A DNA stretch of 64,000 bases from the NCBI RefSeq assembly GCF_900115365.1, contig NZ_FOWD01000024.1, positions 1-64,000 of the forward strand, in the 5' to 3' direction. A program made the translations under genes and the position numbers. Of the stretch, positions 16,062 through 23,805 are shown in pieces (position 1 is the first letter of the stretch; every line of letters starts with the position of its first letter). This DNA is from Anaerocolumna aminovalerica. GTDB taxonomy: Bacteria > Bacillota > Clostridia > Lachnospirales > Lachnospiraceae. A model generated the notes under the pieces. The model was not told the origin of the DNA and made no database searches. It saw only the letters and a program-made list of their open reading frames with translations.

Positions 16062-16170
16062 TGATTTGAGTGTCAAAAGTCTTCAACCAATTAAATTATG
16101 AATAGTATTTATGTGCAGTACTATTCATTCAATAAACTATATTTAGACTTTTGACATTCAAATCATTTTT
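16062..16170. terminator. Long inverted repeat, bidirectional terminator after vanT
   Basis: TGATTTGAGTGTCAAAAGTCT (21 nt, one mismatch) at 16062-16082 pairs with 16145-16165, and GAATAGTA/TACTATTC forms an inner stem. T5 follows at 16166. It lies between convergent vanT and the symporter gene. Confidence 0.75.
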
Positions 16171-16180
16171 ATGTAATGAG

Positions 16181-17488
16181 CTAATCCTTGACTTTCTTAT
16201 ACAGTACCAAAAGAGACAATACATTTGGCATTATCATAAAAGCATTGACTAAATCAGAAAATTCCCACACAAATTCCAAGGATAATATAGAACCGATAAA
16301 AATCATAATGATATAGCATATACGATAGGTTTCAATACCACTTTTTCCGAATAAATAATCCACTGCTTTTTCACCAAAATAGGACCACCCAATGAGTGTG
16401 GCCACCGCAAAAGCGATAATAGAAATACCCAGCATAGTTTCGCCTACGACTGGAATTTGCTTAAAAGCGGCTGTAGTTAATTCTCCAGAAGAAAGCCCTT
16501 CTACGGATTGGGGATTTCGAAGCATATTTGTTACTATGACCAGTCCGGTAATAGCACACATTATAACGGTATCCCAAAAAGTTGCACTCATAGATATCAG
16601 TGCCTGGTCTTTCGGACTTTTTGTTTTTCCGCTTGCAGCTGCAATAGCAGCGGTACCAAGGCCGGCTTCGTTGGTAAATAATCCTCTGGCAATACCATAG
16701 CGGGCAGCTGTTTTAATGGTGCTGCCAATAAAACCTCCCATAATTGCCTGGGGAAGAAAAGCGGAACGCAGGATAAGAGTAAAAGCTGGCAATATGTAGT
16801 CCAGATTCATAAGAAGCAATATAATACAGGCAAGGATATAAAACCCACCCATTGCAGGAACTAAACGCATACAAATCTTCCCTATGGATTGAATGCCGCC
16901 AAGTATAACTAATCCCGTTACGAAGGCAGTGAGAAATCCGGTTATGTAAGGAGATATTCCCCAAAGATGTGCGGCTGTTTCCGTAACGGCATTGGATTGT
17001 GTGGAGCAGCCTACTCCATAGGAAGCTAAAAGCGTTAAAAAACAAAATAAAACTGCTAAACCTTTGGAATGAAGACCATATTCTAAAGTATACATAGGCC
17101 CCCCAAGATAGGTTCCGTCTTTTGTTTTCTTACGGTATAAGACACCAAGATAACATTCTGCATAGGTAGTTGCCATTCCAAATACACCGGTTAACCAGCA
17201 CCAAAAAATAGCACCGGGTCCTCCAAGTGCCACTGCAGTTGAGACACCTATAATATTACCAGTTCCAAGGGTAGCTGCCAAGGTGGTGGTAAGAGTGGCA
17301 AAACTGCTGGTATCACCTTCCCCGGATTGTGAAGGGGCTATGGATAGTTTAATGGCCTTACCTATATTTTTTTGAATAAATTTTAAATAAAAAGTAAAGA
17401 AAAGATGAGTGCCAAAAAGCAGAATTAACATTGGCCAGCTCCAAATAACGCTATTTATATTTTTAATAATATTAAATAATTGACTCAT
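16181..17488 (-). CDS. Alanine/sodium symporter (AgcS family)
   Basis: Inner-membrane transporter of 435 residues, about ten or eleven transmembrane helices, importing alanine or glycine with sodium. The region after the first helices reads LGTGNIIGVSTAVALGGPGA and MATTYAECYLGVLYRKK, the AgcS signature; NEAGLGTAAIAAA is also typical. The start at 17488 follows GAGG within a GGTGCT hairpin cassette; a 17-residue upstream extension only translates that cassette. Being next to the van cluster, it could supply alanine, but no sequence evidence links them. It is convergent with vanT. Confidence 0.9.
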   Translation of the reverse strand: MSQLFNIIKNINSVIWSWPMLILLFGTHLFFTFYLKFIQKNIGKAIKLSIAPSQSGEGDTSSFATLTTTLAATLGTGNIIGVSTAVALGGPGAIFWCWLTGVFGMATTYAECYLGVLYRKKTKDGTYLGGPMYTLEYGLHSKGLAVLFCFLTLLASYGVGCSTQSNAVTETAAHLWGISPYITGFLTAFVTGLVILGGIQSIGKICMRLVPAMGGFYILACIILLLMNLDYILPAFTLILRSAFLPQAIMGGFIGSTIKTAARYGIARGLFTNEAGLGTAAIAAASGKTKSPKDQALISMSATFWDTVIMCAITGLVIVTNMLRNPQSVEGLSSGELTTAAFKQIPVVGETMLGISIIAFAVATLIGWSYFGEKAVDYLFGKSGIETYRICYIIMIFIGSILSLEFVWEFSDLVNAFMIMPNVLSLLVLYKKVKD

Positions 17489-17490
17489 AA

Positions 17491-17519
17491 TAACCTCAAT
17501 TCCGGTGCTCCAACACCAT
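17491..17519 (-). promoter_or_regulatory. GGTGTT/AGCACC hairpin plus Shine-Dalgarno cassette (symporter gene)
   Basis: On the minus strand GGTGTTGGAGCACC (17517-17504) is followed by GGAATTGAGG and TTATT before the ATG at 17488. One copy of the four-member cassette. The remaining 17520-17853 is AT-rich and shows no other gene; AGTTGAA/TTCAACT at about 17795-17826 is a possible small inverted repeat. Confidence 0.7.
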
Positions 17520-17853
17520 TTAATTACGACAGTAGCCAACTACTCCTTAGGAAAAGCAATTACTATAATATATGTAAGAGGTAAAATGATTAGTATCCCT
17601 ATAAATTTTTGAAACCTTTTCTCTCTTTTAAAAAGAGCTATTTATGGGAACTATAAGTTATACTAAAAATTTTAGAAAGTAAATTTTTCAATTCCACAAC
17701 TTACCATCAATATTTTATAATAAAATCTATAATCACTGCTAACAATATCATTAAGATAATTGATTTACATCATTTATCTAAAATAAAAAGATAAAAGTTG
17801 AAATCACTCAACAAATATCTTCAACTAATTAACAAATCACGGAGGTGAATTAT

Positions 17854-18159
17854 ATGGCAAGTAATAGGACAGGTTCTAACAGAACAGAAGTACCTCAAGC
17901 TAGAGAAGCTCTTAACAGATTCAAGATGGAAGTTGCTGGTGAAATTGGTGTTCCTTTAAAACAAGGTTACAACGGTGACTTAACAAGTTATCAGAATGGT
18001 TCTGTTGGTGGAGAAATGGTTAGACGTATGATTCAACGTCAAGAAGAATCAATGTCTGGAACAACAGCATCTGCTGGCACAGGAAGTGCTCCAGCTGCAG
18101 GCTTAGGACAACCAGGTGGACCACAAGCAGGTTCAACAGGTCAATCTCAAGGATTCTAA
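17854..18159 (+). CDS. Alpha/beta-type small acid-soluble spore protein with long tail
   Basis: DNA-saturating protein of the spore core, 101 residues. Residues 1-68 match the family: RTEVPQAREALNRFKMEVAGEIGVPL, where EVAGEIG is around the germination-protease cleavage region, then YNGDLTSYQNGSVGGEMVRRMIQ, the second conserved block. The last 33 residues are a low-complexity tail rich in Gly, Ala, Ser, Gln and Pro, unusual since most members are 60-75 residues. The start follows GGAGGTGA. Expression is expected in the forespore (sigma G), but no confident sigma G promoter was picked out. It is followed by a strong terminator. Confidence 0.92.
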   Translation: MASNRTGSNRTEVPQAREALNRFKMEVAGEIGVPLKQGYNGDLTSYQNGSVGGEMVRRMIQRQEESMSGTTASAGTGSAPAAGLGQPGGPQAGSTGQSQGF

Positions 18160-18238
18160 TCAAATTGAATAATGTAAAAAAGGCTAACTTTTGATTATGA
18201 AACAGATGCTTCATAACCGGTAAAAAGATAGTCAGAAT

Positions 18239-18320
18239 AAAACATCATCTAGTATATATGATGAAGTAAGGGAGTTACATCTGTTACATGAAATCGTACA
18301 TATGAGATGATGTTTTTTTT
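18239..18320 (+). terminator. Terminator after SASP gene
   Basis: AAACATCATCT (from about 18239) pairs with AGATGATGTTT (18305-18315) around a structured 54-nt interior, followed by T8. Confidence 0.75.
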
Positions 18321-18392
18321 GTAAGTAAAGCACTTTTTAATTGCCGTTACATAATTTAAGTATAGAATAACAACAACATTGGAACTAAAAAG

Positions 18393-18421
18393 TTGCAGCC
18401 AGGTTTATATTATGTTACAAT
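18393..18421 (+). promoter_or_regulatory. Promoter of glmM
   Basis: TTGCAG (18393-18398) and TACAAT (18416-18421) with a 17-nt spacer. A small CCGC/GCGG hairpin lies in the leader before AAAAGGAG. No glmS-type ribozyme features were seen. Confidence 0.6.
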
Positions 18422-18478
18422 TTAACGGGAAAATAACCGCGGAGCTTTGCGGTATGAATATAAAAAGGAGTCATATTT

Positions 18479-19825
18479 ATGGGAAAATATTTTGGAACAG
18501 ATGGATTTAGAGGAGAAGCAAATGTTGAACTCACTGTAGAACATGCCTATAAGGTAGGAAGATTCTTAGGGTATTACTACGGCAAAGACCATAAGGCCAA
18601 TATTGTAATTGGTAAAGACACTAGAAGATCAAGTTACATGTTTGAATATTCTTTGGTGGCTGGATTAACTGCAAGCGGCGCAGATGTTTACCTATTACAT
18701 GTTACCACTACTCCCAGCGTTTCTTATGTAGTACGAAGTGAGAATTTTGATTGTGGAATCATGATATCTGCCAGCCATAATCCATACTATGACAACGGTA
18801 TTAAGATAATTAACGGAAATGGCTTTAAATTAGAGCCGGAAGTGGAAAGTTTAATTGAAGAATACATAGATAGTGAAAGTGATAATATACCTTTTGCTAC
18901 AAAAGAGAATATAGGTAAGACCACTGATTACGCTATGGGTAGAAATCGGTACATTGGATACTTAATTTCTTTGGCCACCAGATCTTTTAAACAGGTAAAA
19001 GTTGGCCTGGATTGTGCCAATGGTTCTGCCTCCACTATAGCTAAAGGTGTATTCGATGCGTTGGGAGCAAAAACCTTTACTATTCATAACGAACCAAATG
19101 GTCTTAATATTAATACAAACTGCGGTTCAACACATATTGAAAATTTACAAAAGTATGTGGTGGACAATGGTCTGGATGTTGGATTTGCATATGATGGGGA
19201 TGCTGACCGCTGTTTAGCCATAGATGAAAAGGGTAATATTATAGATGGCGATTTAATACTATATATTTGCGGACGCTATATGAAAGAACGAGGGGAATTA
19301 AATAACAATACCATTGTAACTACAATTATGTCCAATATCGGTTTATATAAAGCTTTGGATGAACTGGGGATTTCTTATGAAAGAACGGCTGTAGGTGATA
19401 AATATGTATTTGAGAATATGATGGCCAACAATCATTCCATTGGTGGTGAACAATCCGGTCATGTAATTTTTAGCAAGCATGCAACTACCGGTGACGGGAT
19501 TTTAACTTCTTTAAAGATTATGGAAGTAATGCTGGAGAAGAAGTCAAAATTATCCGATATTGTGAAAGAAGTAACTATTTATCCGCAGCTTTTGGTAAAT
19601 GTTAGAGTTAAGAATAAAAAGGATGCGAAAGAAGACCCCAAGGTAGCAGAGATAATTGAAAAGGTTGCCGATGAGCTTGGGGACAATGGGAGAATCCTTG
19701 TTAGGGAAAGCGGGACGGAACCGGTACTTCGAGTAATGGTGGAAGCCAAGACAGATGAAATGTGCAAAAAATATGTGGATATGGTTGTCGGTGTTATTGA
19801 TAATCAGGGACATACTTTATGTTAA
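18479..19825 (+). CDS. glmM: Phosphoglucosamine mutase
   Basis: Converts glucosamine-6-phosphate to glucosamine-1-phosphate, feeding UDP-GlcNAc and peptidoglycan synthesis. The 448-residue protein has KYFGTDGFRGEAN at the N terminus, the phosphoserine loop ISASHNPYYDNG (Ser99), the metal loop YDGDADRC, the sugar loop GGEQSGHVIF and the phosphate-binding RESGTEPVLRVM at the C terminus, all in order. The ATG follows AAAAGGAG. It stands alone between the SASP gene and tig, with its own promoter. Confidence 0.96.
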   Translation: MGKYFGTDGFRGEANVELTVEHAYKVGRFLGYYYGKDHKANIVIGKDTRRSSYMFEYSLVAGLTASGADVYLLHVTTTPSVSYVVRSENFDCGIMISASHNPYYDNGIKIINGNGFKLEPEVESLIEEYIDSESDNIPFATKENIGKTTDYAMGRNRYIGYLISLATRSFKQVKVGLDCANGSASTIAKGVFDALGAKTFTIHNEPNGLNINTNCGSTHIENLQKYVVDNGLDVGFAYDGDADRCLAIDEKGNIIDGDLILYICGRYMKERGELNNNTIVTTIMSNIGLYKALDELGISYERTAVGDKYVFENMMANNHSIGGEQSGHVIFSKHATTGDGILTSLKIMEVMLEKKSKLSDIVKEVTIYPQLLVNVRVKNKKDAKEDPKVAEIIEKVADELGDNGRILVRESGTEPVLRVMVEAKTDEMCKKYVDMVVGVIDNQGHTLC

Positions 19826-20128
19826 TAAAAAAATAGCGTTATAAAAATAGTAAACTATAAAAGTTTAAACATATAAATAGGAAATGTATAAAAATAGCAA
19901 TAAAAGAACAGCGGTAATAACATAATAAATTCTTAAGAATAAGAAGAAAAATATTTATGGTATTTACAGAATTCCTATGTTATAATATACTAATGTCAAA
20001 ACTCAGAATGGGAAATTGTCAGTTTTAATCTGCAAATTTTGTTAATAATAAATTATTAGTATAACAAATTATTATAATAATAAATTATTTCATAAGTAGA
20101 AGGTAAGTTGTGCATACAGTGGATTATA

Positions 20129-20158
20129 TTGACGTTAAAATTACAGGGATCGTATAAG
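20129..20158 (+). promoter_or_regulatory. Probable promoter of tig
   Basis: TTGACG (20129-20134) and TATAAG (20153-20158) with an 18-nt spacer. It lies in a 368-nt gap after glmM that holds no gene and is otherwise AT-rich, with another TATAAT at 19981 lacking a good -35 box. Confidence 0.5.
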
Positions 20159-20193
20159 AGATACGCTTCACATATTTAAGGAGGAAATATTAA

Positions 20194-21489
20194 ATGAGTT
20201 TACAAGTAGAGAATTTGGAAAAGAATATGGTTAAATTTACCATAGAATCAAGTGCAGAGGAGTTTGAAGCTGCATTAGAGAAGGCCTATCAGAAAAATAA
20301 AGGAAAGATGAATGTACAAGGTTTCCGTAAAGGAAAAGCACCTCGTGCAATTATTGAAAAAATGTATGGAGCAGGTATCTTTTATGAAGATGCAGCGAAT
20401 ATTATTATACCAGATGCTTATGAAAAAGCAGCAGAAGAAAGTAAATTAGATATTGTATCAAGACCTGAAATCGATGTTGTTCAAATTGAAAAAGGCAAGT
20501 CATTTATTTTTACTGCTGAAGTGGCTGTAAAACCAGAAGTTACCTTAGGACAATACAAAGGCATTGAAGTGGAGAAAAAATCTGTAGAAGCAACAGAAGA
20601 TGAAATCAATGCAGAATTAGATAAAGTAAGAGAACAAAACTCCAGAACAATTACAGTAGATGACAGAGCTGTTCAAAGCGGAGATATAGCTGTAATAGAT
20701 TATGAAGGATTTGTAGATGGTACTCCATTTGAAGGAGGAAAAGGTGAAAATTATTCCTTAACAATAGGTTCTCATTCCTTTATTGATACATTCGAAGACC
20801 AATTAATCGGTAAGAACATTGGTGAAGAAGTAGAAGTAAATGTAACATTCCCTGCAGAATATCATGCTGCGGAATTAGCAAGCAAACCTGCTTTATTTAA
20901 AGTTACCATTAAAGAAATCAAAGTAAAAGAATTACCGGAATTAGACGACGATTTTGCACAGGATGTATCTGAATTTGATACTTTAGCTGATTACAAAGAA
21001 GATATTAAGAAACATATTCTGGAAAGAAAAGAAAAAGATGCTAAGAGGGCAAAAGAAGATGCTGTAGTTGAAAAAATTATCGAGAATGCAACTATGGAAA
21101 TTCCTGATGCTATGATTGAAACACAGACAAGACAAATGGCAGATGAATTTGCACAAAGACTACAAATGCAAGGTTTAACAGTAGAACAATATTTCCAATT
21201 TACAGGAATGAATGTTCAAAAGTTATTAGAAGAAATGAAGCCTCAGGCTATACAACGTATTAAGACCAGATTAGTATTAGAAGCTATCGTAAAAGCTGAA
21301 AACATTACTATTTCTGATGAAGAGTTAGAAAAAGAAATAACAAACATGGCTTCTTCTTATCAAATGGAAGTTGATAAATTAAAGGAATTAATTTCTGATA
21401 GAGAAAAAGAACAAATCTCATTAGATTTAGCAGTACAAAAAGCTGTTGATGTAGTTTATGAAGCAGCAGTTGATACAGAAGCAAAATAA
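20194..21489 (+). CDS. tig: Trigger factor (ribosome-associated chaperone, peptidyl-prolyl isomerase)
   Basis: Binds the ribosome exit tunnel and shields nascent chains. The 431 residues have the ribosome-binding domain with GFRKGKAPRAIIEKMYG (about 43-59), the FKBP-like domain (about 160-245, IDYEGFVDGTPFEGGKGENY), and a helical C-terminal arm region. The ATG is preceded by AAGGAGG. It is first in the tig-clpP-clpX-lon block. Confidence 0.97.
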   Translation: MSLQVENLEKNMVKFTIESSAEEFEAALEKAYQKNKGKMNVQGFRKGKAPRAIIEKMYGAGIFYEDAANIIIPDAYEKAAEESKLDIVSRPEIDVVQIEKGKSFIFTAEVAVKPEVTLGQYKGIEVEKKSVEATEDEINAELDKVREQNSRTITVDDRAVQSGDIAVIDYEGFVDGTPFEGGKGENYSLTIGSHSFIDTFEDQLIGKNIGEEVEVNVTFPAEYHAAELASKPALFKVTIKEIKVKELPELDDDFAQDVSEFDTLADYKEDIKKHILERKEKDAKRAKEDAVVEKIIENATMEIPDAMIETQTRQMADEFAQRLQMQGLTVEQYFQFTGMNVQKLLEEMKPQAIQRIKTRLVLEAIVKAENITISDEELEKEITNMASSYQMEVDKLKELISDREKEQISLDLAVQKAVDVVYEAAVDTEAK

Positions 21490-21515
21490 TATCCCAAAAT
21501 TAAAATAATTTGTAA

Positions 21516-21624
21516 ACTATTCAGTACACTAGAGAAAACCCAAGGACTCTCCAGTTAGCCAGCTCAACAGCTTGTTTTTGAAAGCTGTGTGCTTCGGTCA
21601 TAAGAAACCTTGTGACTGAATAGT
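21516..21624 (+). other. Candidate structured RNA leader of clpP
   Basis: ACTATTCAGT (21516-21525) and ACTGAATAGT (21615-21624) form a closing stem. Within it CAAGG (21541-21545) can pair with CCTTG (21608-21612), and ACAGCTT with AAGCTGT (21567-21588) gives a hairpin. There is no T-run, and no T-box specifier or antiterminator motif. It resembles a folded 5' leader with no class I recognise. Confidence 0.5.
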
Positions 21625-21649
21625 AATTCTTAATAAAGGAGGAATTTCT

Positions 21650-22231
21650 ATGAGTTTAGTACCATATGTCATTGAACAAACCAGCAGAGGCGAAAGATCC
21701 TATGATATTTATTCCAGATTATTAAAGGATAGAATCATTTTCTTAGGTGAAGAAGTAACCGATGTATCTGCAAGTGTTATAGTAGCTCAGTTATTGTTCC
21801 TAGAGTCAGAAGATCCAGGTAAGGATATTAATCTGTATATCAATAGCCCAGGTGGTTCTGTTACCGCCGGTATGGCAATTTATGATACCATGAGATATAT
21901 TAAGTGTGATGTTTCAACTATTTGTATAGGTATGGCTGCTAGTATGGGCGCATTTCTTTTAGCAGGCGGTACAAAGGGTAAGAGATTTGCACTTCCTAAC
22001 GCTGAAGTTATGATTCATCAGCCATCAGGTGGGGCCAAAGGACAGGCAACGGATATTAAAATTGTTGCTGAGAACATTTTAAGAACAAAACAAAAATTAA
22101 ACGAAATTCTTGCTGCTAATACAGGAAAGCCACTTGACGTGATTGAAATTGATACAGAAAGAGATCACTATATGACAGCTGAGGAAGCAAAAGAATATGG
22201 AATCATTGATAGTGTAATTATTAGCGGATAA
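21650..22231 (+). CDS. clpP: ATP-dependent Clp protease proteolytic subunit
   Basis: Serine peptidase forming the tetradecameric barrel with ClpX. The 193 residues are standard. The catalytic triad is visible: Ser98 in GMAASMGAF, His123 in VMIHQPSGG and Asp172 in DTERDHYM. The propeptide is short ([16 protein letters not shown]). The ATG follows AAAGGAGG. A strong terminator follows, so clpX probably has some separate transcription. Confidence 0.98.
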   Translation: MSLVPYVIEQTSRGERSYDIYSRLLKDRIIFLGEEVTDVSASVIVAQLLFLESEDPGKDINLYINSPGGSVTAGMAIYDTMRYIKCDVSTICIGMAASMGAFLLAGGTKGKRFALPNAEVMIHQPSGGAKGQATDIKIVAENILRTKQKLNEILAANTGKPLDVIEIDTERDHYMTAEEAKEYGIIDSVIISG

Positions 22232-22234
22232 AGG

Positions 22235-22279
22235 ACATTCGGCTAAGCTACATGAGATTGAGCTTAGCCGAATGTTTTT
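22235..22279 (+). terminator. Rho-independent terminator between clpP and clpX
   Basis: ACATTCGGCTAAGCT (22235-22249) pairs perfectly with AGCTTAGCCGAATGT (22261-22275), followed by TTTT. A 15-bp stem is unusually long. Confidence 0.88.
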
Positions 22280-22316
22280 AGCCTGAATTTAGGACTAATG
22301 AAGTGAGGTGAAAATA

Positions 22317-23612
22317 GTGGCTAACAAGACGGATGAGAGAAAACAGTTAAGATGCTCATTCTGTAATAAAAATCAGGATCAGGTCAGAAAGTTAATAGCT
22401 GGTCCTAATAATGTATATATTTGCGATGAATGTATAGAGATATGTTCTGAAATTGTAGAGGAAGAGTTTGATGATACAGTAGCGGATACCGATATTAATC
22501 TGCTAAAGCCAGCCGAAATCAAAAGCTTTCTTGACCAATATGTAATCGGACAAGAAGAAGCGAAAAAGGTATTAGCGGTATCTGTATACAATCATTATAA
22601 AAGAGTGCTTGCCGGTAGGGATTTAGATGTAGAGCTGCAAAAAAGTAATATTCTTATGGTTGGGCCTACTGGTTCCGGTAAAACTTATCTGGCTCAAACC
22701 CTGGCAAAACTACTGAATGTACCTTTTGCCATTGCCGATGCTACAGCATTAACAGAAGCAGGTTATGTAGGCGAAGACGTTGAAAATATCCTGTTAAAGC
22801 TGATTCAAGCAGCAGATTATGACATTGAAAGAGCAGAATATGGTATTATTTATATAGACGAGATAGATAAAATAACAAGAAAGTCTGAAAACACCTCTAT
22901 TACCAGAGATGTTTCCGGTGAAGGTGTACAGCAGGCTTTACTTAAGATACTAGAAGGAACAGCGGCTTCTGTACCGCCACAAGGTGGAAGAAAACATCCC
23001 CATCAGGAATTTATACAAATTAACACTACCAATATATTATTTATTTGCGGCGGTGCCTTTGATGGATTGGAGAAGATTATTGAATCCAGAATTGGAAATA
23101 AGTCCATTGGATTTAATGCTGTTATTTCTGAAAAAGGAAAGCATAATGTTGGAGAGTTATTCAGACAGGCAATGCCTCAGGACTTTGTAAAATTCGGTTT
23201 AATACCTGAATTTGTTGGTCGTGTTCCTGTATGCGTAGCTTTGGATTTATTGGATGAAGAAGCATTGGTTCGTATTCTTACAGAACCTAAGAATGCAATT
23301 GTTAAGCAGTATAAAAAGCTGTTTGAATTAGATGGCGTAGAACTTGAATTCGATCAGGAAGCAATTCGTGCCATTGCGAAACGTTCCATTGAAAGAAAGA
23401 CAGGGGCCAGAGGATTAAGAGCTATTATGGAATCGGTTATGATGGATACCATGTATAGGGTACCTTCCGATACAAAAATCTTAAAATGTATTATTACCAA
23501 AGATGCTGCGGAAGGTAATAGTGATCCTACATTAATTAATGCAGAAGACGATTTGCCAAGAAAGCAGATGACAAAACGTATATCAAAAAAGAGTAATAAC
23601 GAAATAGCTTAA
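22317..23612 (+). CDS. clpX: ATP-dependent Clp protease ATP-binding subunit ClpX
   Basis: AAA+ unfoldase that delivers substrates to ClpP. The N-terminal zinc-binding domain has CSFCNKNQ and [10 protein letters not shown]. Walker A is GPTGSGKT, Walker B YIDEIDKI; the IGF-like ClpP-docking loop appears as RIGNKSIGF. Length is 431 residues from the GTG at 22317, which has GAGGTG at good spacing; another GTG at 22308 overlaps that site and is unlikely. The C-terminal tail ([16 protein letters not shown]) is basic. Confidence 0.97.
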   Translation: MANKTDERKQLRCSFCNKNQDQVRKLIAGPNNVYICDECIEICSEIVEEEFDDTVADTDINLLKPAEIKSFLDQYVIGQEEAKKVLAVSVYNHYKRVLAGRDLDVELQKSNILMVGPTGSGKTYLAQTLAKLLNVPFAIADATALTEAGYVGEDVENILLKLIQAADYDIERAEYGIIYIDEIDKITRKSENTSITRDVSGEGVQQALLKILEGTAASVPPQGGRKHPHQEFIQINTTNILFICGGAFDGLEKIIESRIGNKSIGFNAVISEKGKHNVGELFRQAMPQDFVKFGLIPEFVGRVPVCVALDLLDEEALVRILTEPKNAIVKQYKKLFELDGVELEFDQEAIRAIAKRSIERKTGARGLRAIMESVMMDTMYRVPSDTKILKCIITKDAAEGNSDPTLINAEDDLPRKQMTKRISKKSNNEIA

Positions 23613-23621
23613 GTCTGTAAA

Positions 23622-23736
23622 ATGAGGCTGTCTTAAAATACCTTTATTGTTTCAATTTAATTTCACGAGATATAAGTGAAACTTCGTGAAATAAGTAGAA
23701 TTAAAGAGGAGGCATTTTGAGGCAGCCCCATTTTTA
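23622..23736 (+). terminator. Long imperfect inverted repeat between clpX and lon
   Basis: ATGAGGCTGTCTTAAAATACC (about 23622-23642) pairs imperfectly with the stretch 23711-23731 ending GAGGCAGCCCCAT, followed by T5. An inner stem TTTCACGA/TCGTGAAA is also present. It is probably a terminator; the size suggests a miniature repeat-derived hairpin. Confidence 0.6.
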
Positions 23737-23752
23737 AAATACCAAATTAAAT

Positions 23753-23781
23753 GGTGCTAAAGCACCGGAATTAAGGTTAAT
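23753..23781 (+). promoter_or_regulatory. GGTGCT hairpin plus Shine-Dalgarno cassette (lon)
   Basis: GGTGCTAAAGCACC (23753-23766) then GGAATTAAGGTTAAT. It leads into a mini-ORF at 23782 rather than directly into lon. Confidence 0.7.
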
Positions 23782-23805
23782 ATGGAAAGCAAGGTGTTAA
23801 CATGA
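23782..23805 (+). CDS. Seven-codon leader peptide overlapping lon start
   Basis: ATG at 23782 behind AAGG encodes MESKVLT and ends in TGA that overlaps the lon ATG (ATGA, 23802-23805). The AAGGTG inside the mini-ORF is the probable lon ribosome-binding site. The layout suggests translational coupling, but the peptide could be incidental. Confidence 0.4.
   Translation: MESKVLT

Noticed and set aside
18393-18478. Ribozyme or riboswitch before glmM
   Set aside because: Only a small CCGC/GCGG hairpin; no glmS-ribozyme core.
21516-21624. T-box or known riboswitch before clpP
   Set aside because: No T-box antiterminator, terminator or recognised aptamer motif; left as an unassigned structure.
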